Of a stretch of DNA of 64,000 bases, positions 19,211-27,953 are shown one piece after another (position 1 is the stretch's first letter; the number at the start of each line of letters is the position of its first letter). Below the pieces are notes generated by a model. The model saw only the letters and a list, made by a program, of their open reading frames with translations. It searched no databases and was not told the DNA's origin. A program made the translations under genes and the position numbers. Origin of the DNA: Flavobacteriales bacterium (GTDB lineage Bacteria; Bacteroidota; Bacteroidia; Flavobacteriales_E; Vicingaceae); the NCBI GenBank assembly GCA_026196775.1, contig JAPHUD010000007.1:62001-126000 (forward strand), in the 5' to 3' direction.

Positions 19211-19558
19211 ATGGCAATTATAATAACAGATGAATGTATTAATTGTGGGGCTTGTGAACCAGAGTGTCCTAACAATGCAATTTATGAAGGTGGTGATGAA
19301 TGGAGAGTAAGTGATGGAACTGAAGTGAAAGGGGATTATCAACTAATGAGCGGAAGCGCTGTAAATGCTGATGAAGCTCAAGAACCGGTTAGTTTGGATT
19401 TTTATTACATTGTACCTGATAAATGTACAGAGTGTAAAGGTTTCCATGATGAGCCTCAATGTGCTGCAGTTTGTCCAGTTGATTGTTGTGTAGATGATGA
19501 AGATGTTAGAGAAACGGAAGAGGAATTGTTAGCGAAAAAAGACAGATTACACTTATAA
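19211..19558 (+). CDS. Ferredoxin with two [4Fe-4S] clusters
   Basis: A 115-residue cytoplasmic electron carrier. The first cluster motif is [14 protein letters not shown] near the N terminus. The second is [22 protein letters not shown], with the longer insertion typical of the Alvin/YfhL-like dicluster ferredoxins. An acidic insert of about 45 residues separates them. It is divergent from the acyl-CoA reductase, for which it could be a redox partner; that link is inference. Confidence 0.93.
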   Translation: MAIIITDECINCGACEPECPNNAIYEGGDEWRVSDGTEVKGDYQLMSGSAVNADEAQEPVSLDFYYIVPDKCTECKGFHDEPQCAAVCPVDCCVDDEDVRETEEELLAKKDRLHL

Positions 19559-19586
19559 AATTGTAAGTGGAACAATATTGGTAAAT

Positions 19587-19626
19587 AAAAACCGTGTATA
19601 GTTGAGAAATTATGCACGGTTTTTTA
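19587..19626 (+). terminator. Rho-independent terminator after the ferredoxin gene
   Basis: AAAACCGTG pairs with CACGGTTTT around a loop of about 18 bases in which TATA and TATG extend the pairing imperfectly. A T-run follows. Confidence 0.8.
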
Positions 19627-19636
19627 ATTTTATATC

Positions 19637-20503
19637 ATGATAAATAACATTAAACTTACTTTATTAATTGTATTGCTTCCGTTTTTAGGGATAGCACAAG
19701 AACTATCTGGCTTATTTAGCAGTGAAATAGATTCGTTAAATAAATACGGTAAAGAAATTATAGAAAGTAGTACTGACGAACAAAAAGCAGCGGCTAACAC
19801 CAAATTTAAAGCTGTTTTAGAAGAAGTGTTGGCTAACAACGCTTCGTTTGATGCGGACTTTAGTAAAGTAGAGAAAATTAGTGTGTTAAAAGCTCATCAA
19901 CTAAAAATTTATAATTGGACATTGCCACATACAGATGGCACTTATACTTACTTTGCTTTTACTCAGTTTAAAACAGCCGATGAAAAGGTGATAGTTACTG
20001 AGTTAGTAGATAAATCTGCGGAATTAGATAAGCTAGAAACCAAAACATTTACAGCAAATACATGGTTTGGAGCTTTGTATTATGAAATTATTCATGATAA
20101 GAAAATAGGGGAGGACTACTATACTGTTTTGGGTTGGGATGGAAATAATTTAATGACCAACAAAAAAGTGATAGATGTAATTGTGGTGGACAATAAAGGC
20201 AACATTAAGCTGGGAGCTCCTATTTTTAAGATGGAAAAAAGAACCCAACGCAGAGTGATTTTCGAATACTCTAAAATGGCAACCATGTCGTTGAAATACC
20301 ATCCAAAACAACAGCAGATTATTTTCGATTTTTTGGTTCCGTCTAGTTCAAGGGTGAAAGGAATTTACGAATATTATGGTCCAGCATTAGATACTTTCGA
20401 TGCACTAACCCTCAATAAAAACAAGTGGGTTTATGAAAAAGATGTGAAAATCCAATTAGATAAATCAGCGAAAGATAAAAACTGGAACGACCCGTTGAAA
20501 TAA
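19637..20503 (+). CDS. Hypothetical secreted protein
   Basis: A 288-residue protein with a signal peptide (MINNIKLTLLIVLLPFLGIAQ). The mature part is rich in beta-like segments with few cysteines: TFTANTWFGALYYEIIHDKKIGEDYYTVLGWDGNNL is the best-conserved-looking stretch, and PSSSRVKGIYEYYGPALDTFDAL lies near the end. I do not recognise a named family with certainty. It probably acts in the periplasm or at the outer membrane. It has its own terminator and stands alone. Confidence 0.75.
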   Translation: MINNIKLTLLIVLLPFLGIAQELSGLFSSEIDSLNKYGKEIIESSTDEQKAAANTKFKAVLEEVLANNASFDADFSKVEKISVLKAHQLKIYNWTLPHTDGTYTYFAFTQFKTADEKVIVTELVDKSAELDKLETKTFTANTWFGALYYEIIHDKKIGEDYYTVLGWDGNNLMTNKKVIDVIVVDNKGNIKLGAPIFKMEKRTQRRVIFEYSKMATMSLKYHPKQQQIIFDFLVPSSSRVKGIYEYYGPALDTFDALTLNKNKWVYEKDVKIQLDKSAKDKNWNDPLK

Positions 20504-20537
20504 AAAAAAAGCAGCTTCAAACGAAGCTGCTTTTTTT
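20502..20537. terminator. Bidirectional terminator between convergent genes
   Basis: AGCAGCTTC and GAAGCTGCT form a perfect 9-bp stem with the loop AAAC, with eight or more A on the left and seven T on the right. It can end both the hypothetical secreted protein transcript and the FKBP transcript. Confidence 0.9.
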
Positions 20538-20556
20538 ATTTGTTGTTTTGTTTGAA

Positions 20557-21033
20557 CTAGTGAGCATGTCCGTGATCAAGCTCTTCAGCTGTAGCTACTC
20601 TCGTTTCAATTACTTTACCAGTAAAATGTAAATCTTGGTCTGCCAATGGATGATTAACATCAACTGTAATAGTTGCATCATTAATAGATACTACTTTTGC
20701 AGGAACTACATTTCCATTTTGATCTTGTAGTGGTAAAACGTTATCTACAACTACTTCAGGAACTAATTGTCCGTCTTTTTTAAAGATATCTTGAGGTAAC
20801 TCAATAATAGCTTCATCTGTTCTTGAACCATAAGCATTTTCTGCTTTAATTCCGAAAGAAAACTCATCTCCTTCTTTTAGATTAACAATATTATTCTCAA
20901 AATCAGGAATCATTTGACCGGCACCCGATAAAAATTTCAAAGGTTCTTTACCTTCTGTCGATTCGATTAACTCGCCTTCTGCAGAACCTTTATATAAGTT
21001 ATAAGAAACTGCAATTACTTTGTTTGTACTCAT
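20557..21033 (-). CDS. FKBP-type peptidyl-prolyl isomerase, SlyD-like
   Basis: A 158-residue cytoplasmic prolyl isomerase and chaperone. The FKBP core is split by an insert-in-flap domain: EGKEPLKFLSGAGQMIPDFENNI, DEFSFGIKAENAYGSR, then the IF domain about residues 70-125, then VDVNHPLADQDLHFTGKV. The C terminus is short and ends LDHGHAH, so the long His/Cys metal-binding tail of E. coli SlyD is reduced to three histidines. Confidence 0.92.
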   Translation of the reverse strand: MSTNKVIAVSYNLYKGSAEGELIESTEGKEPLKFLSGAGQMIPDFENNIVNLKEGDEFSFGIKAENAYGSRTDEAIIELPQDIFKKDGQLVPEVVVDNVLPLQDQNGNVVPAKVVSINDATITVDVNHPLADQDLHFTGKVIETRVATAEELDHGHAH

Positions 21034-21057
21034 TAAATTTTATTTTTTTGATTTATA

Positions 21058-21091
21058 CAAAGTTACTTCTAATAATTTGGGTGACCAAATT
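21058..21091 (-). promoter_or_regulatory. Promoter of the FKBP gene with overlapping dyad
   Basis: On the minus strand a -7 box TAACTTTG (21058-21065) follows a TTTG at the -33 position with a 20-base spacer. AATTTGG-GTGA-CCAAATT (21074-21091), a perfect 7-bp dyad, overlaps the -33 element, so a regulator could bind there. Confidence 0.55.
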
Positions 21092-21138
21092 TTAGGTGGA
21101 AAGGATATTATTTTTGAGATTTTGATTATACAAAACGT

Positions 21139-22434
21139 TTAGTCTTCATCACCAATTACCAACTTATATTTTTCTTTAGCTTGAATTTCAATGGCTTTTT
21201 CATTGTCTAAAATCATGGTAGGAATTCCATCAAAATCAGCAATTTTACCTGTTACATAAATGGTTTGGTGCAAAAGTATATCGTGAGGGTTATAGCTAAA
21301 ATTTAATATGCTTTGCTTCCAAATAGCAATAGTAAAAATATGGTTAGGATAGTTGATGTCTAGGTTTAAAAATAAATGCCCGTTACGAGTTTCTTTTACA
21401 CTTACTACAGTTCCTGCAATGGTAACTTTTTTACTACTACCCATTAATCTTTTGGCTTGTATGGTATTGTAAACTCCTTTAGGTAAATCTGGTTGATAAA
21501 GTGGTTTAACATCATTTTTTTGCTTTTCGGGCAACCAATCTGTAATGTTTTTCTGGCTTTCTAAAGTGTTTTCTTTCTCGCCTTCTAATTGGTGGAAAAA
21601 ATCAATTCCTGTTGCAGCTTCAACTTCATCAATACTTACAGCATAATTGTTTAATGGGTAATTTATTTTTTGGTTGGGCATAATAAATCCAATGGCTTTT
21701 TGGTTGGTTAAATCCATTACTACTTTGTAATAATATGCTGGGATACTAACTTTATTAATGCCTCTTTCTATTTTTGGAAGTGTGTCATTTAACAAAGGAC
21801 CGGTAATCACATAAAGCTGTGTAGTTGGATTGTTATAGATGTAGCCTCTTAAAATATCTTCTAACTCCCCCCATTTTTCTCTGTTAAACTCCGCTAATTG
21901 TGGTGACATATTAGAATAGAAATAGGATTCTGAAAGTGCTTTTTTACTCCATCTAAAATCTGCCGAAGGAGCTAAATGACCTCTATCGTAGCCAAATCCA
22001 TCATACTCATAGGTACCATCTTTTTTTTCAGTTTTAAGGAAATAATCTATCTCAGTTGCCGAACCTGTTTTAATTAGTGAATCTTCTCTAAAATCGTTTG
22101 TTCTACCTGTTTTTCCGTTAATAATATCGGGTAAAATAATATGAGCAACCCATTTGGCTTGTTCGTGTGGTTCGGAATATACCAAGCTCATAGCAGCATG
22201 ATGAATGACTTCTTCATTATCATTGATTTTGGGTAAACCGTATTGATATAAATCTTCTCGGAGTTTTGTAAGCTTGTAGGTTTCCAACTCTTTGTAAAGT
22301 TCTTCTTTTTGTTGGTCGAGTTTGTTGATTTCTTCTGTTAAGCTATCAATTTTTTCTTCAGAAGTCTGTGCAAAAACTGAAGTGCTTAATAATAAAATAA
22401 GATAGAAAAATAGATTGTAGCTGAATTTTAGCAT
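21139..22434 (-). CDS. Secreted DNA/RNA non-specific endonuclease with C-terminal OB-like domain
   Basis: A 431-residue protein with a signal peptide ending VFAQ. A coiled coil spans about residues 25-60. The NucA/EndA-type nuclease domain spans about 90-290, with the catalytic motif YDRGHLAPSADF, the Mg-binding Asn in SNMSPQ, and FNREKWGELE. The last 110 residues (VTIAGTVVSVKETRNGHLFLNLD ... IYVTGKIADFDG) look like an OB fold that could hold nucleic acid. It probably digests extracellular DNA or RNA for nutrients. Confidence 0.87.
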   Translation of the reverse strand: MLKFSYNLFFYLILLLSTSVFAQTSEEKIDSLTEEINKLDQQKEELYKELETYKLTKLREDLYQYGLPKINDNEEVIHHAAMSLVYSEPHEQAKWVAHIILPDIINGKTGRTNDFREDSLIKTGSATEIDYFLKTEKKDGTYEYDGFGYDRGHLAPSADFRWSKKALSESYFYSNMSPQLAEFNREKWGELEDILRGYIYNNPTTQLYVITGPLLNDTLPKIERGINKVSIPAYYYKVVMDLTNQKAIGFIMPNQKINYPLNNYAVSIDEVEAATGIDFFHQLEGEKENTLESQKNITDWLPEKQKNDVKPLYQPDLPKGVYNTIQAKRLMGSSKKVTIAGTVVSVKETRNGHLFLNLDINYPNHIFTIAIWKQSILNFSYNPHDILLHQTIYVTGKIADFDGIPTMILDNEKAIEIQAKEKYKLVIGDED

Positions 22435-22504
22435 TAAAATAGATGTTATACTTTAGAAAGTTAAAGCTAACAATAATTGTGCTATAGAAGTTAAGTGTAG
22501 ATTA

Positions 22505-23458
22505 TTATTCTTTAAACAAAGAATCAACAAATTCAACTTTATTAAAAACCTGAAGATGTTCTATCCCTTCGCCAACACCAATGTATTTTACAGGGATTTT
22601 AAATTGGTCGGAAATACCAATAACCACCCCACCTTTTGCAGTACCATCAAGTTTAGTAATAGCTAAAGCATTAATTTCTGTTGCTAAAGAAAACTGTTTA
22701 GCTTGTTCGTAAGCGTTTTGTCCTGTAGAGCCATCTAACACCAATAATATTTCGTGAGGAGCATTAGGAATAACTTTCTTCATTACATTTTTAATTTTAG
22801 AAAGCTCATTCATTAAGTTGATTTTATTGTGCAACCTTCCTGCAGTATCAATAATTACAACATCCATTCCTTTTGCTTTTGCAGATTGTAATGTGTCGAA
22901 AGCAACAGAAGCAGGGTCTGCATTCATTCCTTGTTCTACAATAGGTACATCAACTCTTTCTGCCCAGATTTTAAGTTGATCAACAGCAGCAGCTCTAAAA
23001 GTATCGGAAGCTCCGAGCATTACTTTTTTACCAGTTTTTTTAAGTTGGTGAGCCAGTTTTCCTATGGTGGTGGTTTTGCCAACGCCATTTACGCCAACAA
23101 CCATAATTACATAAGGTTCGTCTTGTTTAGGTATAGTGAATTCGGTATAATTCTCAGTATTGTTTTCTTCTAAAAGAGCAGTAATTTCTTCTCTTAAAAT
23201 TTTATTGAGTTCATCAGTTCCTAAATACTTGTCTTTGGCAACTCTATCTTCAATTTTCTCAATGATTTTTAAAGTAGTATTAACACCAACATCAGAGGTT
23301 ACTAGAATTTCTTCAAGGTTGTCTAGTATTTCACTATCAACTTTAGATTTTCCAGCAACAGCTTTAGATAGTTTTGAAAAAAAGTTTTCTTTGGTTTTGG
23401 TTAAACCTTCGTCAAGCACTTCTTTCTTTTCTTTAGAAAATATTTTGAAAAAACCCAT
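22505..23458 (-). CDS. ftsY: Signal recognition particle receptor FtsY
   Basis: SRP receptor GTPase that brings ribosomes to SecYEG. 317 residues: a short N terminus without the acidic A domain, then the N domain (about 20-90) and the G domain. GTPase motifs are GVNGVGKTTTIGKL (G1), DTFRAAAVDQL (G2), DTAGRLH (G3) and TKLDGTAKGG (G4). It is the last gene of the block rpmG-DUF4295-ftsY on the minus strand, but a terminator separates it from DUF4295. Confidence 0.97.
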   Translation of the reverse strand: MGFFKIFSKEKKEVLDEGLTKTKENFFSKLSKAVAGKSKVDSEILDNLEEILVTSDVGVNTTLKIIEKIEDRVAKDKYLGTDELNKILREEITALLEENNTENYTEFTIPKQDEPYVIMVVGVNGVGKTTTIGKLAHQLKKTGKKVMLGASDTFRAAAVDQLKIWAERVDVPIVEQGMNADPASVAFDTLQSAKAKGMDVVIIDTAGRLHNKINLMNELSKIKNVMKKVIPNAPHEILLVLDGSTGQNAYEQAKQFSLATEINALAITKLDGTAKGGVVIGISDQFKIPVKYIGVGEGIEHLQVFNKVEFVDSLFKE

Positions 23459-23509
23459 TTTATTATAAAGTGTTTGAGATAATGATAGAAGTTAAAAATT
23501 ACTTCAATA

Positions 23510-23548
23510 TAAAAAAAAAGCTTCTTTCCTTAAAATAAAGAAAGAAGC
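23510..23548 (-). terminator. Terminator between DUF4295 and ftsY
   Basis: GCTTCTTTC pairs with GAAAGAAGC (9 bp). On the minus strand a run of nine T follows the stem, so it stops transcripts that come from rpmG-DUF4295. Confidence 0.82.
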
Positions 23549-23583
23549 AATAAAATATTTTAGTAACTAAAAAGAGTAGAAAT

Positions 23584-23736
23584 TTATTTTTTAAAAAAAG
23601 CTTCTACTTTATCTTTAGTAACGATTTCTTCTTTAAAGGCATAAGCTCCTGATTTAGGAGACTTTACCATTTTAATTACTTTTGTAAAATTTTTACCACC
23701 TTCTTTCTGAATAGATGCAACAACTTTCTTAGCCAT
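23584..23736 (-). CDS. DUF4295 small basic protein
   Basis: A 50-residue protein, MAKKVVASIQ ... KDKVEAFFKK, about one quarter lysine. It matches the Bacteroidota-specific DUF4295 family, which lies between rpmG and ftsY. Its size, charge and neighbours suggest a ribosome-associated protein, but its function is not known to me. The start follows 15 bases after a perfect hairpin downstream of rpmG. Confidence 0.9.
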   Translation of the reverse strand: MAKKVVASIQKEGGKNFTKVIKMVKSPKSGAYAFKEEIVTKDKVEAFFKK

Positions 23737-23754
23737 ATCTTATTTGTTTTATTT

Positions 23755-23779
23755 GAAATTTTCACTTTGTGAAAATTTC
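23755..23779. repeat. Perfect hairpin between rpmG and DUF4295
   Basis: GAAATTTTCAC and GTGAAAATTTC form an 11-bp perfect stem with a 3-base loop. It lacks a T-run on the minus strand, so it is more likely a processing or attenuation element than a terminator. Confidence 0.6.
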
Positions 23780-23782
23780 TAA

Positions 23783-23965
23783 TTATTTAATTTCTTTGTG
23801 AACAGTAACCTTCTTAAGAATAGGGTTGTATTTTTTCAATTCAACTCTATCTGGAGTGTTTTTTTTGTTTTTTGTAGTAATGTATCTTGAAGTCCCAGAC
23901 ATACCACTATTTTTGTGCTCTGTGCATTCCATGATTACTTGAATTCTATTTCCTTTCTTTGCCAT
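23783..23965 (-). CDS. rpmG: 50S ribosomal protein L33
   Basis: A 60-residue basic ribosomal protein ([44 protein letters not shown]). Only one cysteine (C14) remains, so it is the zinc-free form. In many relatives rpmB (L28) lies directly upstream; here the upstream 100 bases hold no such gene and a DUF4153 protein follows instead. Confidence 0.96.
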   Translation of the reverse strand: MAKKGNRIQVIMECTEHKNSGMSGTSRYITTKNKKNTPDRVELKKYNPILKKVTVHKEIK

Positions 23966-24068
23966 TTTATATACCTTTTAAAAATTGGACTGCAAACTTA
24001 GGAATTTTTTTTCAATCGATTTCATTTTTTTTAACTAACTAAATACTTTTTTATTTTTAATGAGCTTT

Positions 24069-25994
24069 TTATTCTATTTCTTCAGTGGTTAAAGGGATTT
24101 CTTCATTTATTCTTAACAACAAAGTTCCGTTAAAATAGTTTGGTTTTAAGGTTTTTTTATCTGTTTTTATATTAATGTTGTCAAAAACAAACTTTAATTT
24201 AATTTCTTCCGTTTCCGATACAATTGTCATTTCGTTTACAGGAATGTCATAATTGTTATTGGAGTTTTTGTAATTATCCATTAATTTTTTAATGAGTTTA
24301 TCAAAATCTAAAGCACTTTTAAGCTGTTTGTCTTCAAGCAAAAGCAACATGTTTTCATTATCTTGTATTTTTAGCTCGTATTCTTTATTGTTTATTACAA
24401 AAGTTTGTAAAACAACATTGTTGTTGTAGTTGCTATTTACTTTAATTTGATAATCATAACCAGTAATAGTTAAAACGCTATTGTATTTATTTTCAGACGT
24501 AAAAGAAAAATAGTTTTGATTTTTAGTAGTGTAATGATGGGTATACTCTAACCCTAAGGCATTCATATAAACTTTAGCTTCATTTACTCTTTCCCATTTT
24601 CTTTTGTCTTGATTAAAACTTGCAATTTCAGTATCATAATTATTATTAAACCAAGGTTTTATTTTGGTTAATCCATGATGGTCGTTTAAATAATCTAAAA
24701 TAGATTTTATATCGTTTTTAATTGAGTCAGGTAGTAGTTGTTCGTTTTTAGCTATAAATTTATGATTATAGTTAGTAGAAATACTATCTAAAACTTGTTC
24801 TTTTGTAATGTTATTATTTTCTAATAATTGGTGTGTTTCTAAAATGGTTTTTAGTCTGTTTACTTGACTGTTTTCGCTTACAGAAAACATTCCCCAAGGA
24901 CCAAAAGATGTTATTAATATAGCTGTGAAAAGCGAAATAGGAATGAATTTAATATTGGTTTTGCCAATGGCAAAGTAAATAGAAACTAGTGTAAGCCAAC
25001 ATCCCAATAATAAAATAATATATCGGTTTATGGTAATACCATAATCTCCAATTCGCATATTAATAGCAATGAATAACATAATAATTAAGGGGAATAAAAT
25101 AAAATAGTAAACCCTAGAGAAAGTGGCTATCCATTTGTTTTCTTTTTGTTTGGAATAAGGATAAATTAATAAGAAGTTTAGAATTCCTAATATAGCTACG
25201 CAAACTATTAGGTAAGAAACAATTCCTTTTGGCCAGTCCCAAGCGGCAAATATTTTAATACCATAACCGTATAGAATTAGTAAATACAACATTAATAATG
25301 GAAGTAATATGTATTGAGAAAAAATTTTTAATCCTGCGGGGTATTCATAGTCGTTATCTAAATCGGTTAAAGATGTTGGCATTCCGGCAGTAAAAAACCA
25401 AGTGTTAAACAAACCTGCAATGATTACCCAAAACTCAAAATAAAACTGGTCACGAATTTTTACATCAAACAATAAATTTAAGGAAACCAATGCCAATACA
25501 ATTCCAACGTATAAAAATCCGGAATATAATACAGAAGTTAAAAACCTAATAAATAATACCTTGTTATATTGCCAAAAGCCATTAATTTCTTTTTTAAGAA
25601 TAAAAGGAGCAAAGGCAACTAATAAATGGATAGTAATGTTGTAAATAGCATATCTTACATAAGGAAGAGTGGTGTTGAAAGATTCGTCAGAATTAGGTAA
25701 ACTAAAATAAACACCTACTAAAATTAAGGTGCCTATTAAGCTGAGTAAAGCTTTTATTTTGAAAGAAAAATTTAGCTTTTCACTAAAAACAGTAACACAA
25801 AAAAATAAAGGAATACCTAAAGCAGCACAAAGCATTAGATTGATAATCGGAAATAAATTGCCTTGATAATGCTCATGCTCTATCAAATAAATAGCACAAA
25901 CTACTCCAATAGTTGCCGATACTATGCTTAGCGGAAATCTTTTTAAGGCAGTTACAGCTTTTTCCTGAAGGTATTGAATAGAAGGAAGTTTCAT
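24069..25994 (-). CDS. DUF4153 integral membrane protein
   Basis: A 641-residue protein. The first 380 residues hold about 11-12 hydrophobic helices (for example LFPIINLMLCAALGIPLFFCV and YIILLLGCWLTLVSIYFAIG). The last 260 residues are soluble, with repeated beta-like segments, and presumably lie outside the membrane. This matches DUF4153 proteins of Bacteroidota; their function is unknown to me. Confidence 0.8.
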   Translation of the reverse strand: MKLPSIQYLQEKAVTALKRFPLSIVSATIGVVCAIYLIEHEHYQGNLFPIINLMLCAALGIPLFFCVTVFSEKLNFSFKIKALLSLIGTLILVGVYFSLPNSDESFNTTLPYVRYAIYNITIHLLVAFAPFILKKEINGFWQYNKVLFIRFLTSVLYSGFLYVGIVLALVSLNLLFDVKIRDQFYFEFWVIIAGLFNTWFFTAGMPTSLTDLDNDYEYPAGLKIFSQYILLPLLMLYLLILYGYGIKIFAAWDWPKGIVSYLIVCVAILGILNFLLIYPYSKQKENKWIATFSRVYYFILFPLIIMLFIAINMRIGDYGITINRYIILLLGCWLTLVSIYFAIGKTNIKFIPISLFTAILITSFGPWGMFSVSENSQVNRLKTILETHQLLENNNITKEQVLDSISTNYNHKFIAKNEQLLPDSIKNDIKSILDYLNDHHGLTKIKPWFNNNYDTEIASFNQDKRKWERVNEAKVYMNALGLEYTHHYTTKNQNYFSFTSENKYNSVLTITGYDYQIKVNSNYNNNVVLQTFVINNKEYELKIQDNENMLLLLEDKQLKSALDFDKLIKKLMDNYKNSNNNYDIPVNEMTIVSETEEIKLKFVFDNINIKTDKKTLKPNYFNGTLLLRINEEIPLTTEEIE

Positions 25995-26080
25995 GTTCTT
26001 TTTTTAGTTAAAAATAATTGTGAAAATAATAAATTTTATGCATCTAAGTACTAAACTATATAATTTTTAAGTTATTATAA

Positions 26081-26791
26081 ATGTCTAACCAAAACCGTAA
26101 AATCATGAACCATTTTCAAAAAACCACCAAGAAAAATGAACGAATGAGATTTGTTTATTTTCAATTAGGACTATTAATTAGTTTTTCATTAACCTTTTTC
26201 GCTTTCGAATGGACGACTTATTATTCTGTGAAAGATTTAAAAGGGGTAAAAATAATTGATGATGACATAGAAACAGTTCTTCCACCAGTTAATCCCGAAG
26301 TAGAAAAGCCAATAGTTAAGACTGAACCTACTCCAAGAAAAAATATTGATAAATTAATAATTGTGGATGATGTAAACAAGAAAACTACTGAAGAGCCTAC
26401 AAAAGAAGACCCTTATGTAGAGCCGAAATTTGATGATAAATGGGTTGAAGTTGAGCCACCAGTAATAGATCCTGACCCAATAGATTATCCTGATGAAATG
26501 CCTGGTTTTATCGGTGGAGATAAAGCATTGTATCAGTACTTATCTAATAACATTAAATATCCAAAAATTGAAATTAAAAGGGGAGTTGAAGGTAGGGTAT
26601 ATGTAGAGTTTGTGGTGGGGAAAAATGGAGAAATTACTGATATTAAAATATTAAGGGGTGTTAGTGAATCTATAGATGCAGAAGCTATAAGAGTGATTAA
26701 AGCTATGCCCAATTGGTTGCCTGGAAAACAAAAAGGTAGAGCTGTTAAAGTAAGGTATAAAATGCCAATTAGCTTTAAGTTGATTAAGTAA
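26081..26791 (+). CDS. TonB-like energy transducer protein
   Basis: A 236-residue protein with one N-terminal membrane helix (LGLLISFSLTFFAFEWTTYYS, residues about 29-48). A proline- and acid-rich periplasmic linker spans about 60-145. The TonB C-terminal domain is at about 150-235 (GGDKALYQYLSNNIKYP, GVEGRVYVEFVVGKNGEIT, MPNWLPGKQKGRAVKVRYKMP). It would carry proton-motive force from ExbB/ExbD to outer-membrane transporters. No exbB/exbD is next to it. An ATG eight codons further in is an alternative start. Confidence 0.88.
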   Translation: MSNQNRKIMNHFQKTTKKNERMRFVYFQLGLLISFSLTFFAFEWTTYYSVKDLKGVKIIDDDIETVLPPVNPEVEKPIVKTEPTPRKNIDKLIIVDDVNKKTTEEPTKEDPYVEPKFDDKWVEVEPPVIDPDPIDYPDEMPGFIGGDKALYQYLSNNIKYPKIEIKRGVEGRVYVEFVVGKNGEITDIKILRGVSESIDAEAIRVIKAMPNWLPGKQKGRAVKVRYKMPISFKLIK

Positions 26792-26812
26792 TTATAAAGC
26801 TATGTATAATAG

Positions 26813-26848
26813 AAAAGCTTTCAGGAATGTTTCTTGGAAGCTTTTTTT
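26813..26848 (+). terminator. Terminator after the TonB-like gene
   Basis: AAAAGCTTTC and GGAAGCTTTT form a 10-bp stem with one wobble pair, followed by T residues to 26848. Confidence 0.75.
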
Positions 26849-26919
26849 AGATCTTTGTTTTACACAAAAATATCTGCATAACTTTAGCTAATAACTATTA
26901 ACAAAACAATATTATAGTA

Positions 26920-26927
26920 TAATTTTG
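26920..26927 (+). promoter_or_regulatory. Promoter -7 box for the coiled-coil membrane protein
   Basis: TAATTTTG matches TAnnTTTG and lies 33 bases before the next ATG, after the TonB terminator. Confidence 0.55.
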
Positions 26928-26960
26928 AGCTATATTTTTTAATAAAATAAGTTAAGTGTT

Positions 26961-27893
26961 ATGGAATCAAAAGAAATAAATAAAGCGGTTGTTCAAGATA
27001 AGCCAACGGGGAATAAGAATAACAAATTTATGATGGTTATTATCATTTTGTTATTGGGCTTTTGTGGTTATCTTATTTGGCAAAATCTAGAATTGAAAAA
27101 AGCAATTGACAAAGGAGAAATTGCTTATACAGAAGTTTCTACTGAAAGAGATCAGGTGCAAGCTGAATTGGAAGAAATGCTAAAAAAATATGAAGATTTA
27201 GAAACAGATAATCAGGAGCTAAGTACTGAGTTAGCAGCAGAGAAAGCTAAAATTGAGGAATTAATTAAAAAAGCTAAAGGTAAAGATTGGTCAATTTATC
27301 AGTTGAAAAAAGAAACTGAAACTCTTCGTAAAATTATGAAAGGTTATGTGGTACAAATAGATTCTTTAAACCAATTGAACAATAAACTGACTGATGAAAA
27401 TAAAACAGTTAAAAATCAATTATCTAATGAGCAAAAAAAGGCTCAAGAATTAACAGAGAAGAATGAAGACTTAAATACATTAGTTACTGTTGCATCTCAT
27501 TTAAAAACATTAAATCTTACTTCTTACGGTGTAAAAGTGAAAAATGACAATACCGGAAAAGAAATGGATAGGGCTAAAAAGGTAGATAAAATTAGAACTT
27601 CATTTACGGTACAGAAAAACACCATTACTAAACCCGGTAAAAAATGGATTTATGTTAGAATCCTTACTCCTGATGGCAGAGTTCTATCCGAAAAAACAGA
27701 CGATTCTAATAAATTTGACTTTAATGGAGTAAGAGGATTATACTCTTCTAAAAAAGAAATTGACTACAAAAATGAAGATATGCAAGTAACCATTGATTGG
27801 ATTAAAATTGATGAATTTCCTGTTGGTGAGTACAATGTAGAAGTTTACGCTGATGGTGTTGATATAGGTAAAACTAAGTTTACCCTGAAATAA
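26961..27893 (+). CDS. Single-pass membrane protein with long coiled coil
   Basis: A 310-residue protein with one membrane helix at about residues 23-42 (FMMVIIILLLGFCGYLIW). A heptad-rich coiled coil spans about 45-185. A compact C-terminal domain (about 190-310: VKVKNDNTGKEMDRAKKVDKI, WIYVRILTPDGRVLSEKTDD, GEYNVEVYADGVDIGKTKFTL) looks like a beta sandwich. I do not know its function; the domain resembles periplasmic ligand-binding or envelope-assembly folds. Not obviously an operon partner of mscS, which has its own promoter. Confidence 0.75.
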   Translation: MESKEINKAVVQDKPTGNKNNKFMMVIIILLLGFCGYLIWQNLELKKAIDKGEIAYTEVSTERDQVQAELEEMLKKYEDLETDNQELSTELAAEKAKIEELIKKAKGKDWSIYQLKKETETLRKIMKGYVVQIDSLNQLNNKLTDENKTVKNQLSNEQKKAQELTEKNEDLNTLVTVASHLKTLNLTSYGVKVKNDNTGKEMDRAKKVDKIRTSFTVQKNTITKPGKKWIYVRILTPDGRVLSEKTDDSNKFDFNGVRGLYSSKKEIDYKNEDMQVTIDWIKIDEFPVGEYNVEVYADGVDIGKTKFTLK

Positions 27894-27917
27894 TTTAACA
27901 AAAGCTCCTGAATTCTT

Positions 27918-27925
27918 TAATTTTG
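27918..27925 (+). promoter_or_regulatory. Promoter -7 box for mscS
   Basis: TAATTTTG, a match to TAnnTTTG, 28 bases before the mechanosensitive channel ATG. Confidence 0.6.
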
Positions 27926-27953
27926 CATCTAATTAAAAAAATTAGATTAAATC

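Noticed and set aside
19158-19217. N-terminal extension of the acyl-CoA reductase
   Set aside because: It overlaps the start of the divergent ferredoxin gene and contains both promoters.
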